A stretch of DNA of 9,690 nt from an uncultured Eubacteriales bacterium (GCA_900554625.1 USHP01000046.1:1-9690), one strand, 5' to 3'; shown: positions 1 through 7,123, counted from the stretch's first letter. Notes: generated by a model from the letters alone, not told the origin. Made by a program: numbers and translations.

Positions 1-135
1 ACACTGTGCCAGACGCACAGTGCCGGGGGCGTTCCCGTTTCCAGCGATTTATTTTCCCTCGGCAATGGACTGTCCATAAGGTGACACTTTCCGTTTTGCG
101 ATGCCGCGAAAATTCGATGTGTTCCATGGAGATGA
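1..135. repeat. Intergenic direct repeat, copy A (core)
   Basis: This stretch aligns with 7094-7229 at roughly 80-85% identity by eye, with one single-base gap. It starts inside a hairpin (CTGTGC, loop, GCACAG) whose left part is cut off by the window edge. Well conserved blocks are at 32-50 and in the GGACTGT-CATAAG segment around 67-80. Past about 135 the copies diverge, although both later contain GAATATTC and GGGTAGCTTTTTT. Read leftward it lies downstream of kdpE, just as copy B lies downstream of the SLOG-like gene. No convincing gene is seen in it. It may be a dispersed 3'-end repeat or a decayed mobile element; the family was not identified. Confidence 0.8.
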
Positions 136-260
136 AGTCAAAACATAAAAGTTCCTATTTCCCTACGCATCCCCACGCAGAAATGGCGTAAGAATGGCGT
201 AGAGGAACCGGCGGTACGCAGTTGCGAAAATCGCCTGCTGCAACATTACTAAGAATATTC
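136..260. other. Gene-free stretch with a small tandem repeat
   Basis: No gene with a credible ribosome binding site is seen. AATGGCGTA occurs twice, at 182-190 and 193-201, an 11-base period. A bulged hairpin can form between TTCC-CTACGC-AT near 157-170 and the matching bases near 193-207. It sits between the core of repeat copy A and the rightward terminator, so it may belong to a longer form of the repeat. Confidence 0.4.
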
Positions 261-294
261 AAGCTGCCCTGCTTGTGCGCAGGGTAGCTTTTTT
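261..294 (+). terminator. Rho-independent terminator, rightward
   Basis: A 12-base stem, AAGCTGCCCTGC (261-272) with GCAGGGTAGCTT (279-290), encloses a 6-base loop and contains one G-U pair. It runs straight into a T tract at 289-294. It would stop transcription entering from the left edge or starting inside repeat copy A. No rightward gene is visible upstream in the window, so its transcript is unknown. Confidence 0.8.
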
Positions 295-346
295 ATCTGC
301 GCACTGGCGCAGAGAGATACAAGGCGTTTCACTCCTTTGATCCTTC

Positions 347-402
347 AAACACAAATGAGCCTTCTCCGTTTGGTATAGAAACGGAAAAAGCTCATTTGTG
401 TT
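347..402. terminator. Long imperfect hairpin, probable 3' end of kdpDE
   Basis: The outer arms AACACAAATGAGC (348-360) and GCTCATTTGTGTT (390-402) pair perfectly over 13 bases. An inner stem, TCCGTTT (365-371) with AAACGGA (379-385), closes a 7-base loop. The two are separated by a small internal loop that can partly pair. It lies 39 bases past the kdpE stop in the leftward direction, so it probably marks or stabilises the kdpDE transcript end. The following T tract is weak (TTTG), so it may instead be a structured processing site. Confidence 0.5.
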
Positions 403-440
403 GTACCACGCCTGTCAAGCGGCGAAGAACTTTGGCAGCG

Positions 441-1154
441 CTATGTCTCATCCTCCGCCAGCATACGGTATCCGACGCCAAGCTCGTTGATGATGTAGCG
501 CTTTTCACCGGGCGTCACGCCCATTTTCTTGCGAATGTTCTTCATATTGACTTGCAGCTTTTTGACGCTGCCATAGTCCGAATACCCCCAGACCGCCTGA
601 ATGATGGCGGCATACGTCAGCACCTTTCCGGCGTGAACGGAGAGAAAGGCCATGATGTTGTATTCCGTCTGGGTCAGGTCGATCTCATCTTTATCCACAA
701 AGACCTGCCGTGTATCATAATCGATCAGCAAGTCCTGAAGGCGGAATTTCCCACCATGGGAACTTTCCTTCTCTTCGCTGTGCCGATGGCTGCGGAGAAC
801 GGCACGGATACGAGCCAGCAATTCCTCCGTGCCAAAGGGCTTGGTGATATAATCATTCGCGCCCAGATCCAACGCCTCCACCTTGTCCCTCTCGTTGGAA
901 CGGGCGGAAAGCACAATGATGGGCACGGTGTCTGTCTCCCGAACTTCTTGAATCAAGCTCATACCGTCTCGATCCGGCAGACCAAGATCCAAAAGGATGA
1001 GGTCCGGATGATGGGAGGCATACATCATCATGCCAAGCTCGCAGGTTTCCGCGCAGAGCACCTGATAGTCGCTGGTTTCCAGATTGGCTTTGATAAAACT
1101 TCTGATGTTGGCCTCGTCCTCTACAATCAGAATTTTGTACTTGTTATTGCCCAT
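441..1154 (-). CDS. kdpE: KdpE-like OmpR-family response regulator
   Basis: A 237-residue DNA-binding response regulator, the output partner of the kinase encoded just upstream. The receiver domain (about 1-120) shows the acidic pair Glu12/Asp13, phospho-acceptor Asp56 in LLDLGLP, Ser83 and Lys105 of the YITKPF motif. A winged-helix domain of the OmpR/PhoB type (about 135-235) contains LTQTEYNIM and ends in VGYRML, as usual in the family. The start at 1154 was chosen because KYKILIVEDE is a standard receiver N-terminus and GGGGGTGAGG lies just upstream inside kdpD. The frame stays open further upstream, but that part is kdpD in another frame. The start overlaps the kdpD stop by 11 bases, implying coupled translation. 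Known KdpE proteins activate kdpFABC; no kdp pump is here, so the likely target is the divergent ktr operon (inference). Confidence 0.92.
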   Translation of the reverse strand: MGNNKYKILIVEDEANIRSFIKANLETSDYQVLCAETCELGMMMYASHHPDLILLDLGLPDRDGMSLIQEVRETDTVPIIVLSARSNERDKVEALDLGANDYITKPFGTEELLARIRAVLRSHRHSEEKESSHGGKFRLQDLLIDYDTRQVFVDKDEIDLTQTEYNIMAFLSVHAGKVLTYAAIIQAVWGYSDYGSVKKLQVNMKNIRKKMGVTPGEKRYIINELGVGYRMLAEDET

Positions 1155-2205
1155 CGTCCTCACCCCCTCTTTCCAGAGCAAAGCGGAATACCGCGCCGCC
1201 GCCCTTCCTATTTTCCGCAGTAATCTCGCTGCCGTGCGCCTTGACGATGGCGGCGCACACGGATAGTCCGATTCCCATATTGCTGCGGGTTCCGTCCACC
1301 GGCGCGGCGGACTTTTCATAACTTCCGGTGAAAATCTTTTGAAGCGCATCCTCCGGGATGCCGCAGCCGTTGTCGGCAACCTCAAATACCGCCTTGCCTC
1401 CCACGAGAGAAACGGAAAGCGTCAGCTCCGTCATTCCTTTTGCGTGGAATACAGCGTTTTCCAGAAGATTCAGCAGCACCTGCTCAATAAGAAGCGAGTC
1501 CATGGGAATGTCCACAAACTCGTCCGGTATCTGTGTGATGACCTTCTGATTCGGATGCTTTTTGGAAAACTTCATGAGAACCGAGTCGATCAGTTCATCC
1601 AGAACGGTGGGCGTTTTCACGACCTCCACCTTCGCACCGTCGATCCTTGTGACAGACAGAAGATTCTCCACCATGCGGATGAGCCATTCGCTGTCCTCCT
1701 GAATTTCTCCCAGCAACTTGAGCTGCTGCTCCTTCGGCAGCGCGTCATACTTGGAGATCAGCGTGGAGGATGACCCGTATATGGAGGTGAGGGGTGTGCG
1801 CAGATCATGGGAGATCGCCCGCAGCAGATTGCCGCGCATTCTCTCTTTTTCGTTTTCTGAGCGCAGCTTTTCCTGATCGCGGATACGAATGTTCAGCGTA
1901 CTGGTGGAAACGGCGACGATGAGCATGATGACGGCGGATAAGATACTTTCCTCTACGAAAAAGTCAAAGACATAATAAGGATAGGTGAAGGCGAAATTTA
2001 CCGCGAACACGCTGACAATAGCCGAAATGATACCATAGCAATACCCGTGAGTTTTCAGTGAGATCAAAAACACACCGAAAACAAAAATCATGGGCACCAG
2101 CGTCTGCGTGGTGAATATTTTCTGAATCAGCAAATTGACGGCAAAGGCACTGCAAAAAATAAGGATCGAAAACAGAATATCTTTTTGTCGTTGGCGGCTT
2201 TTCAT
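1144..2205 (-). CDS. kdpD: Short KdpD-like sensor histidine kinase
   Basis: A 353-residue membrane histidine kinase. Hydrophobic segments at about 9-30, 36-50, 56-75 and 86-103 form a DUF4118-like membrane domain as in KdpD. A linker precedes the HisKA domain, with His133 in SHDLRTPLT. The ATPase domain has an N box (LLNLLENA, Asn250), a G1 box (DNGCGIP, 278-284) and a G2 box (GIGLSV, 311-316). Classical KdpD is near 900 residues with an N-terminal KdpD/USP half and a GAF domain; both are absent here. The start at 2205 was preferred to the in-frame Met 63 bases upstream because GGAGAG sits 6 bases before it. It likely responds to potassium or ionic stress and phosphorylates KdpE; the exact signal is unknown. 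Confidence 0.9.
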   Translation of the reverse strand: MKSRQRQKDILFSILIFCSAFAVNLLIQKIFTTQTLVPMIFVFGVFLISLKTHGYCYGIISAIVSVFAVNFAFTYPYYVFDFFVEESILSAVIMLIVAVSTSTLNIRIRDQEKLRSENEKERMRGNLLRAISHDLRTPLTSIYGSSSTLISKYDALPKEQQLKLLGEIQEDSEWLIRMVENLLSVTRIDGAKVEVVKTPTVLDELIDSVLMKFSKKHPNQKVITQIPDEFVDIPMDSLLIEQVLLNLLENAVFHAKGMTELTLSVSLVGGKAVFEVADNGCGIPEDALQKIFTGSYEKSAAPVDGTRSNMGIGLSVCAAIVKAHGSEITAENRKGGGAVFRFALERGGEDDGQ

Positions 2206-2239
2206 GGCAATCTCTCCAAAGGTGCTTTTTAACATTTTT

Positions 2240-2268
2240 ATTATACTCCATGAGAAGAAGCGCTTCAA
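2240..2268 (-). promoter_or_regulatory. Promoter of kdpDE with overlapping palindrome
   Basis: Read leftward, TTGAAG (2263-2268) and a perfect TATAAT (2240-2245) are separated by exactly 17 bases, a near-consensus vegetative promoter. The -10 lies about 35 bases before the kdpD start. A perfect 10-base palindrome, GAAGCGCTTC (2257-2266), overlaps the -35 and could be a regulator site; this is unproven. Confidence 0.75.
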
Positions 2269-2329
2269 GATTTCTCACAGGAGGATATTGCGCCGCACTC
2301 GTTTCTTTACCGAATCTACACCGGAAAAA

Positions 2330-2338
2330 TGCTATGAT
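2330..2338 (+). promoter_or_regulatory. Extended -10 promoter of the ion transport operon
   Basis: TGCTATGAT has the TGn extension followed by TATGAT, one mismatch from TATAAT. No good -35 lies 17 bases upstream, which fits an extended -10 promoter or one needing an activator such as KdpE. Transcription would start near 2345, leaving about 175 bases before the transporter gene at 2521 and room for the small open frame at 2371. No known riboswitch pattern was recognised in that leader. Confidence 0.55.
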
Positions 2339-2370
2339 ATAAGCACTCAGCAAAAAGGAGGAAGAAATCC

Positions 2371-2466
2371 GTGGAAAATGACAGTAGCGACGATAACGGT
2401 AACTGCTCTTATATGGTCTGTTCGTATGTGGCATATCTACGCCCTTTGCTGCGGTATCGGGTATAG
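2371..2466 (+). CDS. Possible 31-residue peptide ahead of the ion operon
   Basis: A GTG-started frame with a very strong ribosome binding site (AAAGGAGG at 2354-2361, 9-base spacing). It begins MENDSSDDNG, is acidic at its N-terminus, and ends in a basic tail (RPLLRYRV). It is not obviously membrane-spanning. It lies between the extended -10 and the transporter gene, 54 bases before the latter. It could be a leader peptide, a small regulator or the remnant of a longer gene. An overlapping ATG frame (2378-2485) would give a more hydrophobic 35-residue peptide but is 16 bases from the binding site. I do not recognise either product. Confidence 0.4.
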   Translation: MENDSSDDNGNCSYMVCSYVAYLRPLLRYRV

Positions 2467-2520
2467 GTGTGTCTTTTTTGCATGAAATGATCGTATGAAC
2501 AGAACATAAAGGAGTTTGAA

Positions 2521-3771
2521 ATGAATTATTTTGGAAGCATTTTCGCAATGGTGGCCTGCATCGTCATGTCCGCCTATTTCAGCGCCACAGAAACGGCATT
2601 CTCGTCTTTGAATAAGACCCGCCTCAAGGTGTTGGCGGACAACGGAAACAAGCGGGCAGCGCTGGCGCTCAAGCTGTCCGAAGATTATGACAAGCTGATT
2701 TCCACCATCCTGATCGGCAACAATATCGTCAATATCATGGTGGCGTCCATCGGCACACTTCTGTTCGTCGGACTTTACGGCGACATCGGCGCGACGGTTT
2801 CTACGGTCGTCGTAACGATCGTTGTTTTGATTTTTGGTGAGATCACCCCCAAGAGTGTTGCAAAGGACGCCCCTGAACGCTTTGCTTTGTTCAGCGCGCC
2901 CTTTATCCGCCTTTGGATTTGGGTGCTGACACCGTTGAATTTTCTCTTTTCCCAGTGGAAAAAGCTGGTTTCCCGCTTCTTCAAGACAGATGACGATGCA
3001 AAAATGTCCCACGAGGAACTGCTTCTTTTTATGGAGGACGTGGAGCAGGACGGCGGCATTGACGAAAACGAGGGCGAGCTGCTGCGCAATGCTCTTGAGT
3101 TCCGCGATCTGACGGCGGCAGAAATTTTGACCCATCGAATCGACTTGGAGGCCGTGGACATCGGCGAAAGCCATGAGGAAATTGCCAGAGCCTTTACGCA
3201 GTCCCGCTTTTCCCGTCTGCTGGTCTACCGGGATACCATCGATCAGATCGTCGGCGTTCTTCATCAGAAGGACTTCTATATCAACGGCAAGATGACGGAT
3301 CAGCCCATTGCGGAGATCATGACGGAACCGCTGTTCGTCTATCAGCACACAAAAATCCGGGATATTTTGAAAATGCTCCAGCATCAGAAGTCCCATGTCG
3401 CCGTTGTTGTGGATGACTTTGGCGGGACGCTTGGCATTGTTACGATGGAGGATATTCTGGAAGAACTGGTCGGTGAAATTTGGGACGAACACGATGAGGT
3501 GGAAGAAGATTTTGAAAAGCTGGACGAGAATACCTACCGCGTGGACTGCTCCGTCAGCTTGGAGGATTTTATGGAATTCTTTGACGTCAAGCTGGAATCG
3601 GACAGTGTTTCCGTCGGCGGCTGGGTCATGGAGCAGCTGAATAGAGTCCCCATCAAGGGCGATTCCTTTACCGCTCAGAATTTGGAGATCACGGTCTCCG
3701 ATCTGAGTGCGTACAGGGTATCCTTCATCACAGTCAGGCAATGCGACGCCTGTTTGACTTGCGCACAATAA
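2521..3771 (+). CDS. CorC/HlyC (CNNM-type) transporter with CBS domains
   Basis: A 416-residue integral membrane protein of the DUF21-CBS-CorC family. Family members are linked to magnesium, cobalt or sodium transport; the old name hemolysin is misleading. Residues 1-150 form the DUF21 domain with SATETAFSSL (21-30), GNNIVNI and the conserved GEITPK (106-111). Two CBS modules follow at about 200-255 and 265-320, the second ending in DDFGGTLGIVTMEDILEELV. The C-terminal transporter-associated domain spans about 335-405. CBS pairs in this family bind adenine nucleotides. AAAGGAG at 2508-2514, 6 bases before the ATG, fixes the start. It is the first large gene of the rightward cluster; KtrB follows after 29 bases. 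An odd CxxCxxC tail (residues 408-414) extends past the usual end. Substrate not determinable. Confidence 0.9.
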   Translation: MNYFGSIFAMVACIVMSAYFSATETAFSSLNKTRLKVLADNGNKRAALALKLSEDYDKLISTILIGNNIVNIMVASIGTLLFVGLYGDIGATVSTVVVTIVVLIFGEITPKSVAKDAPERFALFSAPFIRLWIWVLTPLNFLFSQWKKLVSRFFKTDDDAKMSHEELLLFMEDVEQDGGIDENEGELLRNALEFRDLTAAEILTHRIDLEAVDIGESHEEIARAFTQSRFSRLLVYRDTIDQIVGVLHQKDFYINGKMTDQPIAEIMTEPLFVYQHTKIRDILKMLQHQKSHVAVVVDDFGGTLGIVTMEDILEELVGEIWDEHDEVEEDFEKLDENTYRVDCSVSLEDFMEFFDVKLESDSVSVGGWVMEQLNRVPIKGDSFTAQNLEITVSDLSAYRVSFITVRQCDACLTCAQ

Positions 3772-3800
3772 AGCGATCGCACGATTCACAAGGAGTGAGG

Positions 3801-5144
3801 ATGATGTCGGAAGAAGTGGTTTGCAGAAAGCGCCGCCTTTCGTCTTTTCAAATTATCATATTGGGCTTTGCTGGGGTCATTCTGCTGGGTGCGTTACTGC
3901 TGATGCTGCCGCTTTCCACAACAGCCGGGTGCGTAACGCCATTTCATGAAGCGCTTTTCACCGCGACCTCCGCTGTTTGTGTGACGGGTCTTGTGGTGCA
4001 GGATACCGGCAGCTATTGGTCGGTCTTTGGCCAGGCGGTGATCCTGACGCTGATTCAGATAGGCGGGCTCGGTGTTGTCACTGTGGCGGCATCGTTTGCG
4101 CTGCTGTCCGGGCGAAGGATTTCTCTGATGCAGCGCAGCACCATGCAGGACGCCATCTCAGCGCCGAAGGTCGGAGGGATCGTCCGGCTGACACGGTTCA
4201 TCCTACGAGGGACATTTCTGATCGAACTGATCGGTGCGCTCGCCATGCTGCCGGTGTTTTGCCGCGACTACGGATGGCACGGGATCTGGATGGCGGTATT
4301 TCACTCCATCTCCGCCTTTTGCAACGCAGGGTTTGACATTCTGGGAACGAACAACAATTTGTATCCGTCCCTTACCGGTTATGTCCAAAATCCGGTGATC
4401 AATATCACGGTCATGCTGCTGATCATAACCGGCGGCATCGGATTCTTAACGTGGGATGACATTTGCGAAAACAAGCTGCATTTCCACCGTTATCGAATGC
4501 AAAGTAAGGTCATTCTCGTTACGACACTCACGCTGATCGTCCTTCCGGCGCTGTTTTTCTTCTTTGTGGACTTTGATGCCCTTCCCCTCGGAGCGCGGGT
4601 TCAGGCAGCACTGTTCCAATCGGTCACGCCGAGAACGGCGGGCTTCAACACAGTCGATCTACCCGCCATGTCCGGCGCATCGCTGGGCGTGATGATCCTT
4701 CTGATGCTCATTGGCGGCTCTCCGGGGTCTACGGCAGGCGGCATGAAAACCACCACGCTGGCAGTTCTGCTTTCCAATGCTGCCGCGACCTTCCGCCAGC
4801 GGGACAGCGCCCAGTTCTTTGGGCGCAGAGTCGATTGCGGCGCCGTCAAAACCGCCGCGACCATCCTGACGATGTACCTTGCGCTGTTCTTTGGTGGAGG
4901 CGTTTTTATCAGCGTATACGAGGATCTCCCGCTGTCCTCCTGCCTGTATGAAGCAGCGTCGGCGGTAGGCACGGTTGGACTGACATTGGGTATTACGCCG
5001 CGGCTGCATATTCCCTCGCAAATGGTATTGATCGCGCTGATGTATCTGGGCAGAGTCGGCGGGCTTACACTCATTTATGCGACGGTGTCCAGCAAGAAAA
5101 TCGGCAGCGCAAAGCTGCCGCAGGAAAGCATCACGATTGGATAA
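3801..5144 (+). CDS. ktrB: KtrB/TrkH-family potassium uptake membrane subunit
   Basis: A 447-residue potassium translocating subunit built of four membrane-pore-membrane repeats. The pore loops with their filter glycines are visible: TATSAVCVTGL (Gly63), HSISAFCNAGF (Gly177), QSVTPRTAGF (Gly281) and EAASAVGTVGL (Gly393). The flexible gate region GGSPGSTAGGMKTTT (305-319) and the last-helix arginine in YLGRVGG (Arg418) are also conserved. The length fits KtrB of Firmicutes rather than the longer proteobacterial TrkH. The ATG at 3801 or 3804 is preferred to the upstream in-frame ATG at 3741, which lies within the preceding gene; AAGGAG at 3790-3795 supports this. It works with the cytoplasmic KtrA subunit encoded 19 bases downstream. 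Probably driven by membrane potential and possibly sodium-coupled, as known for Ktr systems. Confidence 0.95.
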   Translation: MMSEEVVCRKRRLSSFQIIILGFAGVILLGALLLMLPLSTTAGCVTPFHEALFTATSAVCVTGLVVQDTGSYWSVFGQAVILTLIQIGGLGVVTVAASFALLSGRRISLMQRSTMQDAISAPKVGGIVRLTRFILRGTFLIELIGALAMLPVFCRDYGWHGIWMAVFHSISAFCNAGFDILGTNNNLYPSLTGYVQNPVINITVMLLIITGGIGFLTWDDICENKLHFHRYRMQSKVILVTTLTLIVLPALFFFFVDFDALPLGARVQAALFQSVTPRTAGFNTVDLPAMSGASLGVMILLMLIGGSPGSTAGGMKTTTLAVLLSNAAATFRQRDSAQFFGRRVDCGAVKTAATILTMYLALFFGGGVFISVYEDLPLSSCLYEAASAVGTVGLTLGITPRLHIPSQMVLIALMYLGRVGGLTLIYATVSSKKIGSAKLPQESITIG

Positions 5145-5163
5145 GCAAAGGAGCATCTATCCC

Positions 5164-5811
5164 ATGAAAAATGTTTTATTGATCGGAGCAGGCCGCTTCG
5201 GGCGGCATATCGCCATGCAGCTCTCTCAACTGGGGCATCAGGTCATGGCAGTCGATACCAATGAGGAACGGATCAACGATGTGCTTCCGTTTGTCACCAA
5301 CGCACAGATCGGCGACAGCACCAATGCGGAGTTTCTGCGTTCGCTCGGTATCGGAAATTTTGATGTATGTTTTGTGACCATCAGCGGCAGCTTCCAGAAC
5401 TCGCTGGAGACCACCTCGCTGCTGAAAGAGCTGGGTGCCAAATGCGTGGTATCCCGCGCCGAACGCGATGTGCAGGCGAAGTTTCTGCTCCGCAACGGCG
5501 CAGATAACGTGGTCTACCCTGAAAAGCAGATGGCAAAATGGGCGGCAATCCGATTCACTGCCGACCATATTTTCGACTACATAGAGATCGACGAGCAGCA
5601 CGCCATCTTTGAAGTGCAGGTGCCGGAGGCGTGGATCGGGAAAAGCGTTGGTGAGCTGAACGTCCGCAGAAAGTTTGGCATCAACATTCTTGGCATCAAA
5701 CGCGCAGGAAAAACGGATTTTTCCGTTACGCCGGACACCATATTGTCCGATGACATTACGATTTTGGCGTTGGGTGAGTATAAAGCCCTGCAAAAGTGCT
5801 TTCGGATTTGA
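5164..5811 (+). CDS. ktrA: KtrA/TrkA-family regulatory subunit
   Basis: A 215-residue cytoplasmic gating subunit with one RCK-N and one RCK-C domain, the usual KtrA size. The Rossmann fold starts at the N-terminus with GAGRFG (8-13), and Asp31 at the end of the second strand binds the nucleotide ribose. In Ktr systems ATP or ADP in this domain switches KtrB activity, and the RCK-C domain (about 135-215) can bind cyclic di-AMP in Firmicutes; that ligand is not shown here. AAAGGAG at 5147-5153, 10 bases before the ATG, sets the start. A longer in-frame reading from 5077 only overlaps ktrB and is rejected. The 19-base gap from ktrB supports one transcript and a KtrAB complex. Confidence 0.95.
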   Translation: MKNVLLIGAGRFGRHIAMQLSQLGHQVMAVDTNEERINDVLPFVTNAQIGDSTNAEFLRSLGIGNFDVCFVTISGSFQNSLETTSLLKELGAKCVVSRAERDVQAKFLLRNGADNVVYPEKQMAKWAAIRFTADHIFDYIEIDEQHAIFEVQVPEAWIGKSVGELNVRRKFGINILGIKRAGKTDFSVTPDTILSDDITILALGEYKALQKCFRI

Positions 5812-5843
5812 AAGGGCCTCCCATACTGACAGAAAGGAAATAC

Positions 5844-7031
5844 ATGGGAAAAAAACCACAAAACACAGCCGGTGACAGAAACGAGGATCCCGCGCCGCAG
5901 GGAAGCAAGTGGCCGGACAAGACGATCATTCGCTATATTACCCGCGCACTGGTGCTGCTGATCATATTCGCATGGGCGCTGGTAAACCTTGACATTGTTT
6001 TGCGGTTTCTCGGCAAGGTGCTTGCGCTGTTCACTCCGTTCCTGATCGGCGGTGCGATTGCTTTTTTGATCAACGTAGTCCTTCGACCGTTGGAATGCTG
6101 CTGGAACAAGGTGTGCCGCAAAGCTCCTGCAAAGCTGGTCCGCCCTGTGTGCCTGACAGCAAGCACCGTACTTGTCCTTGGAATTCTGTTTGCCGTGGTG
6201 TTTATGATGATCCCCAGCCTGCGGGAATCCGGCGATGAGTTTATTCAAAACATTCCGCTCTATGTGGAAGAAATCGGGCGTTGGTGGGCAGGCATTGTCC
6301 GGTTTGCCGCAAAATATAACATCGTCCTGCCCGAATACGCCATAGACGCTGACCTGTTGATCGAGAAGGTCACCGCCTTGATCAGCGACGAGGGAAGCGG
6401 CATCCTCACCGTGACGTGGGGCGCAGCAACCTCTGTCCTGTCGGTTTTGGTGGATGTTCTCTTGGGACTTGTTTTTGCGCTGTATCTGCTTGCAAAGAAA
6501 GAAGTCATTGCAGCACATTTGAAAAAACTCATTGTGACAGTCCTTCCGCAAAAGAAGGCGCAGCGGCTTCTGAGTATTGCCTCTCTGACCAACCAGACCT
6601 TCACAAACTTTGTCAGCGGGCAGCTTACCGAAGCGGTCATCCTCGGCGTTCTGTGCTTCTTTGGAATGCTGATCCTTGGGATCCCGTATGCCGGTGCGGT
6701 CTCGGCGTTTGTGGCTGTTACTGCGCTGGTGCCGATTTTCGGCGCATGGATCGGCGGCGGTTTTGGTGCGTTTTTGATCCTGCTGGCAGAACCCGGCAAG
6801 GCTCTGTGGTTCATTCTCTTTTTGCTCGTTTTACAGCAGGTGGAGGGCAACCTGATTTATCCCAAGGTGGTCGGTAAGTCCGTTGGGCTTTCCGGACTGT
6901 TGGTGCTGATGGCTGTCACAATCGGCGGCGAAGCATTCGGCATCTTAGGGATGCTGTTCAGCGTTCCCGTCTGCGCCGTGCTGTACAGTCTTTATCTGGA
7001 GTTCATGAAGAAAGCAAGTGCTCGGCACTGA
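5844..7031 (+). CDS. AI-2E/PerM-family membrane transporter
   Basis: A 395-residue polytopic membrane protein. After a charged, polar N-terminus (1-26), hydrophobic segments lie at about 31-49, 58-80, 104-123, 194-216, 262-284, 286-314, 321-332 and 350-384. The C-terminal half has the family marks: VTALVPIFGAWIGG (292-305) and EGNLIYPKVVGKSVGLSGL (334-352). Some relatives export autoinducer-2 (E. coli TqsA) and others act as sodium or lithium/proton antiporters; homology cannot choose between them. Its position 32 bases after ktrA favours a role in cation balance (inference). AAAGGA at 5833-5838 selects the ATG at 5844; the in-frame ATG at 5796 lies inside ktrA and is rejected. It is the last gene of the operon. 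Confidence 0.85.
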   Translation: MGKKPQNTAGDRNEDPAPQGSKWPDKTIIRYITRALVLLIIFAWALVNLDIVLRFLGKVLALFTPFLIGGAIAFLINVVLRPLECCWNKVCRKAPAKLVRPVCLTASTVLVLGILFAVVFMMIPSLRESGDEFIQNIPLYVEEIGRWWAGIVRFAAKYNIVLPEYAIDADLLIEKVTALISDEGSGILTVTWGAATSVLSVLVDVLLGLVFALYLLAKKEVIAAHLKKLIVTVLPQKKAQRLLSIASLTNQTFTNFVSGQLTEAVILGVLCFFGMLILGIPYAGAVSAFVAVTALVPIFGAWIGGGFGAFLILLAEPGKALWFILFLLVLQQVEGNLIYPKVVGKSVGLSGLLVLMAVTIGGEAFGILGMLFSVPVCAVLYSLYLEFMKKASARH

Positions 7032-7078
7032 ATGATTCATAACGCTAAGTGCATGAATCTTCTGAATGACCTCCTGTG
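7032..7078 (+). other. End of the ion operon, weak hairpin
   Basis: GATTCAT (7034-7040) and ATGAATC (7053-7059) can form a 7-base stem immediately after the PerM-family stop. No T tract follows, so this is at best a weak terminator. The strong hairpin at 7087-7123 would also form in rightward RNA and may define the end of the message. Confidence 0.3.
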
Positions 7079-7123
7079 ATAAAAAAGCCCGCGGCGCTGT
7101 GCCAGATGCACAGTGCCGCGGGC
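7079..7123 (-). terminator. Strong leftward rho-independent terminator in repeat copy B
   Basis: A 16-base stem, 7087-7102 with 7108-7123 (GC-rich, one T-G pair in leftward RNA), closes a 5-base loop. In leftward reading it is followed by six T residues (7081-7086). It would stop transcripts coming from the SLOG-like gene and would insulate the ion operon. The same hairpin opens repeat copy A, where the left edge of the window cuts it off. Confidence 0.9.

Noticed and set aside
396..1223. Rightward 275-codon frame opposite kdpE
   Set aside because: It is antisense to clear receiver and winged-helix motifs, with no ribosome binding site or recognisable domain.
2345..2520. Possible cyclic di-AMP or magnesium riboswitch before the ion operon
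   Set aside because: Such elements control ktr and magnesium genes elsewhere, but no matching conserved core or terminator hairpin was seen in this leader.
3773..3780. GCGATCGC palindrome between the CorC/HlyC and ktrB genes
   Set aside because: It matches the cyanobacterial HIP1 word, but a single 8-base copy in a moderate-GC Clostridia-like sequence is best taken as chance.
2437..3789. Long leftward open frame (450 codons) opposite the CorC/HlyC gene
   Set aside because: The forward frame has clear DUF21, CBS and CorC motifs and a good ribosome binding site. The reverse frame has no recognisable domain and is a compositional shadow.
5577..6551. Leftward 324-codon frame opposite ktrA and the PerM-family gene
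   Set aside because: It spans two well-supported forward genes and shows no domain of its own.
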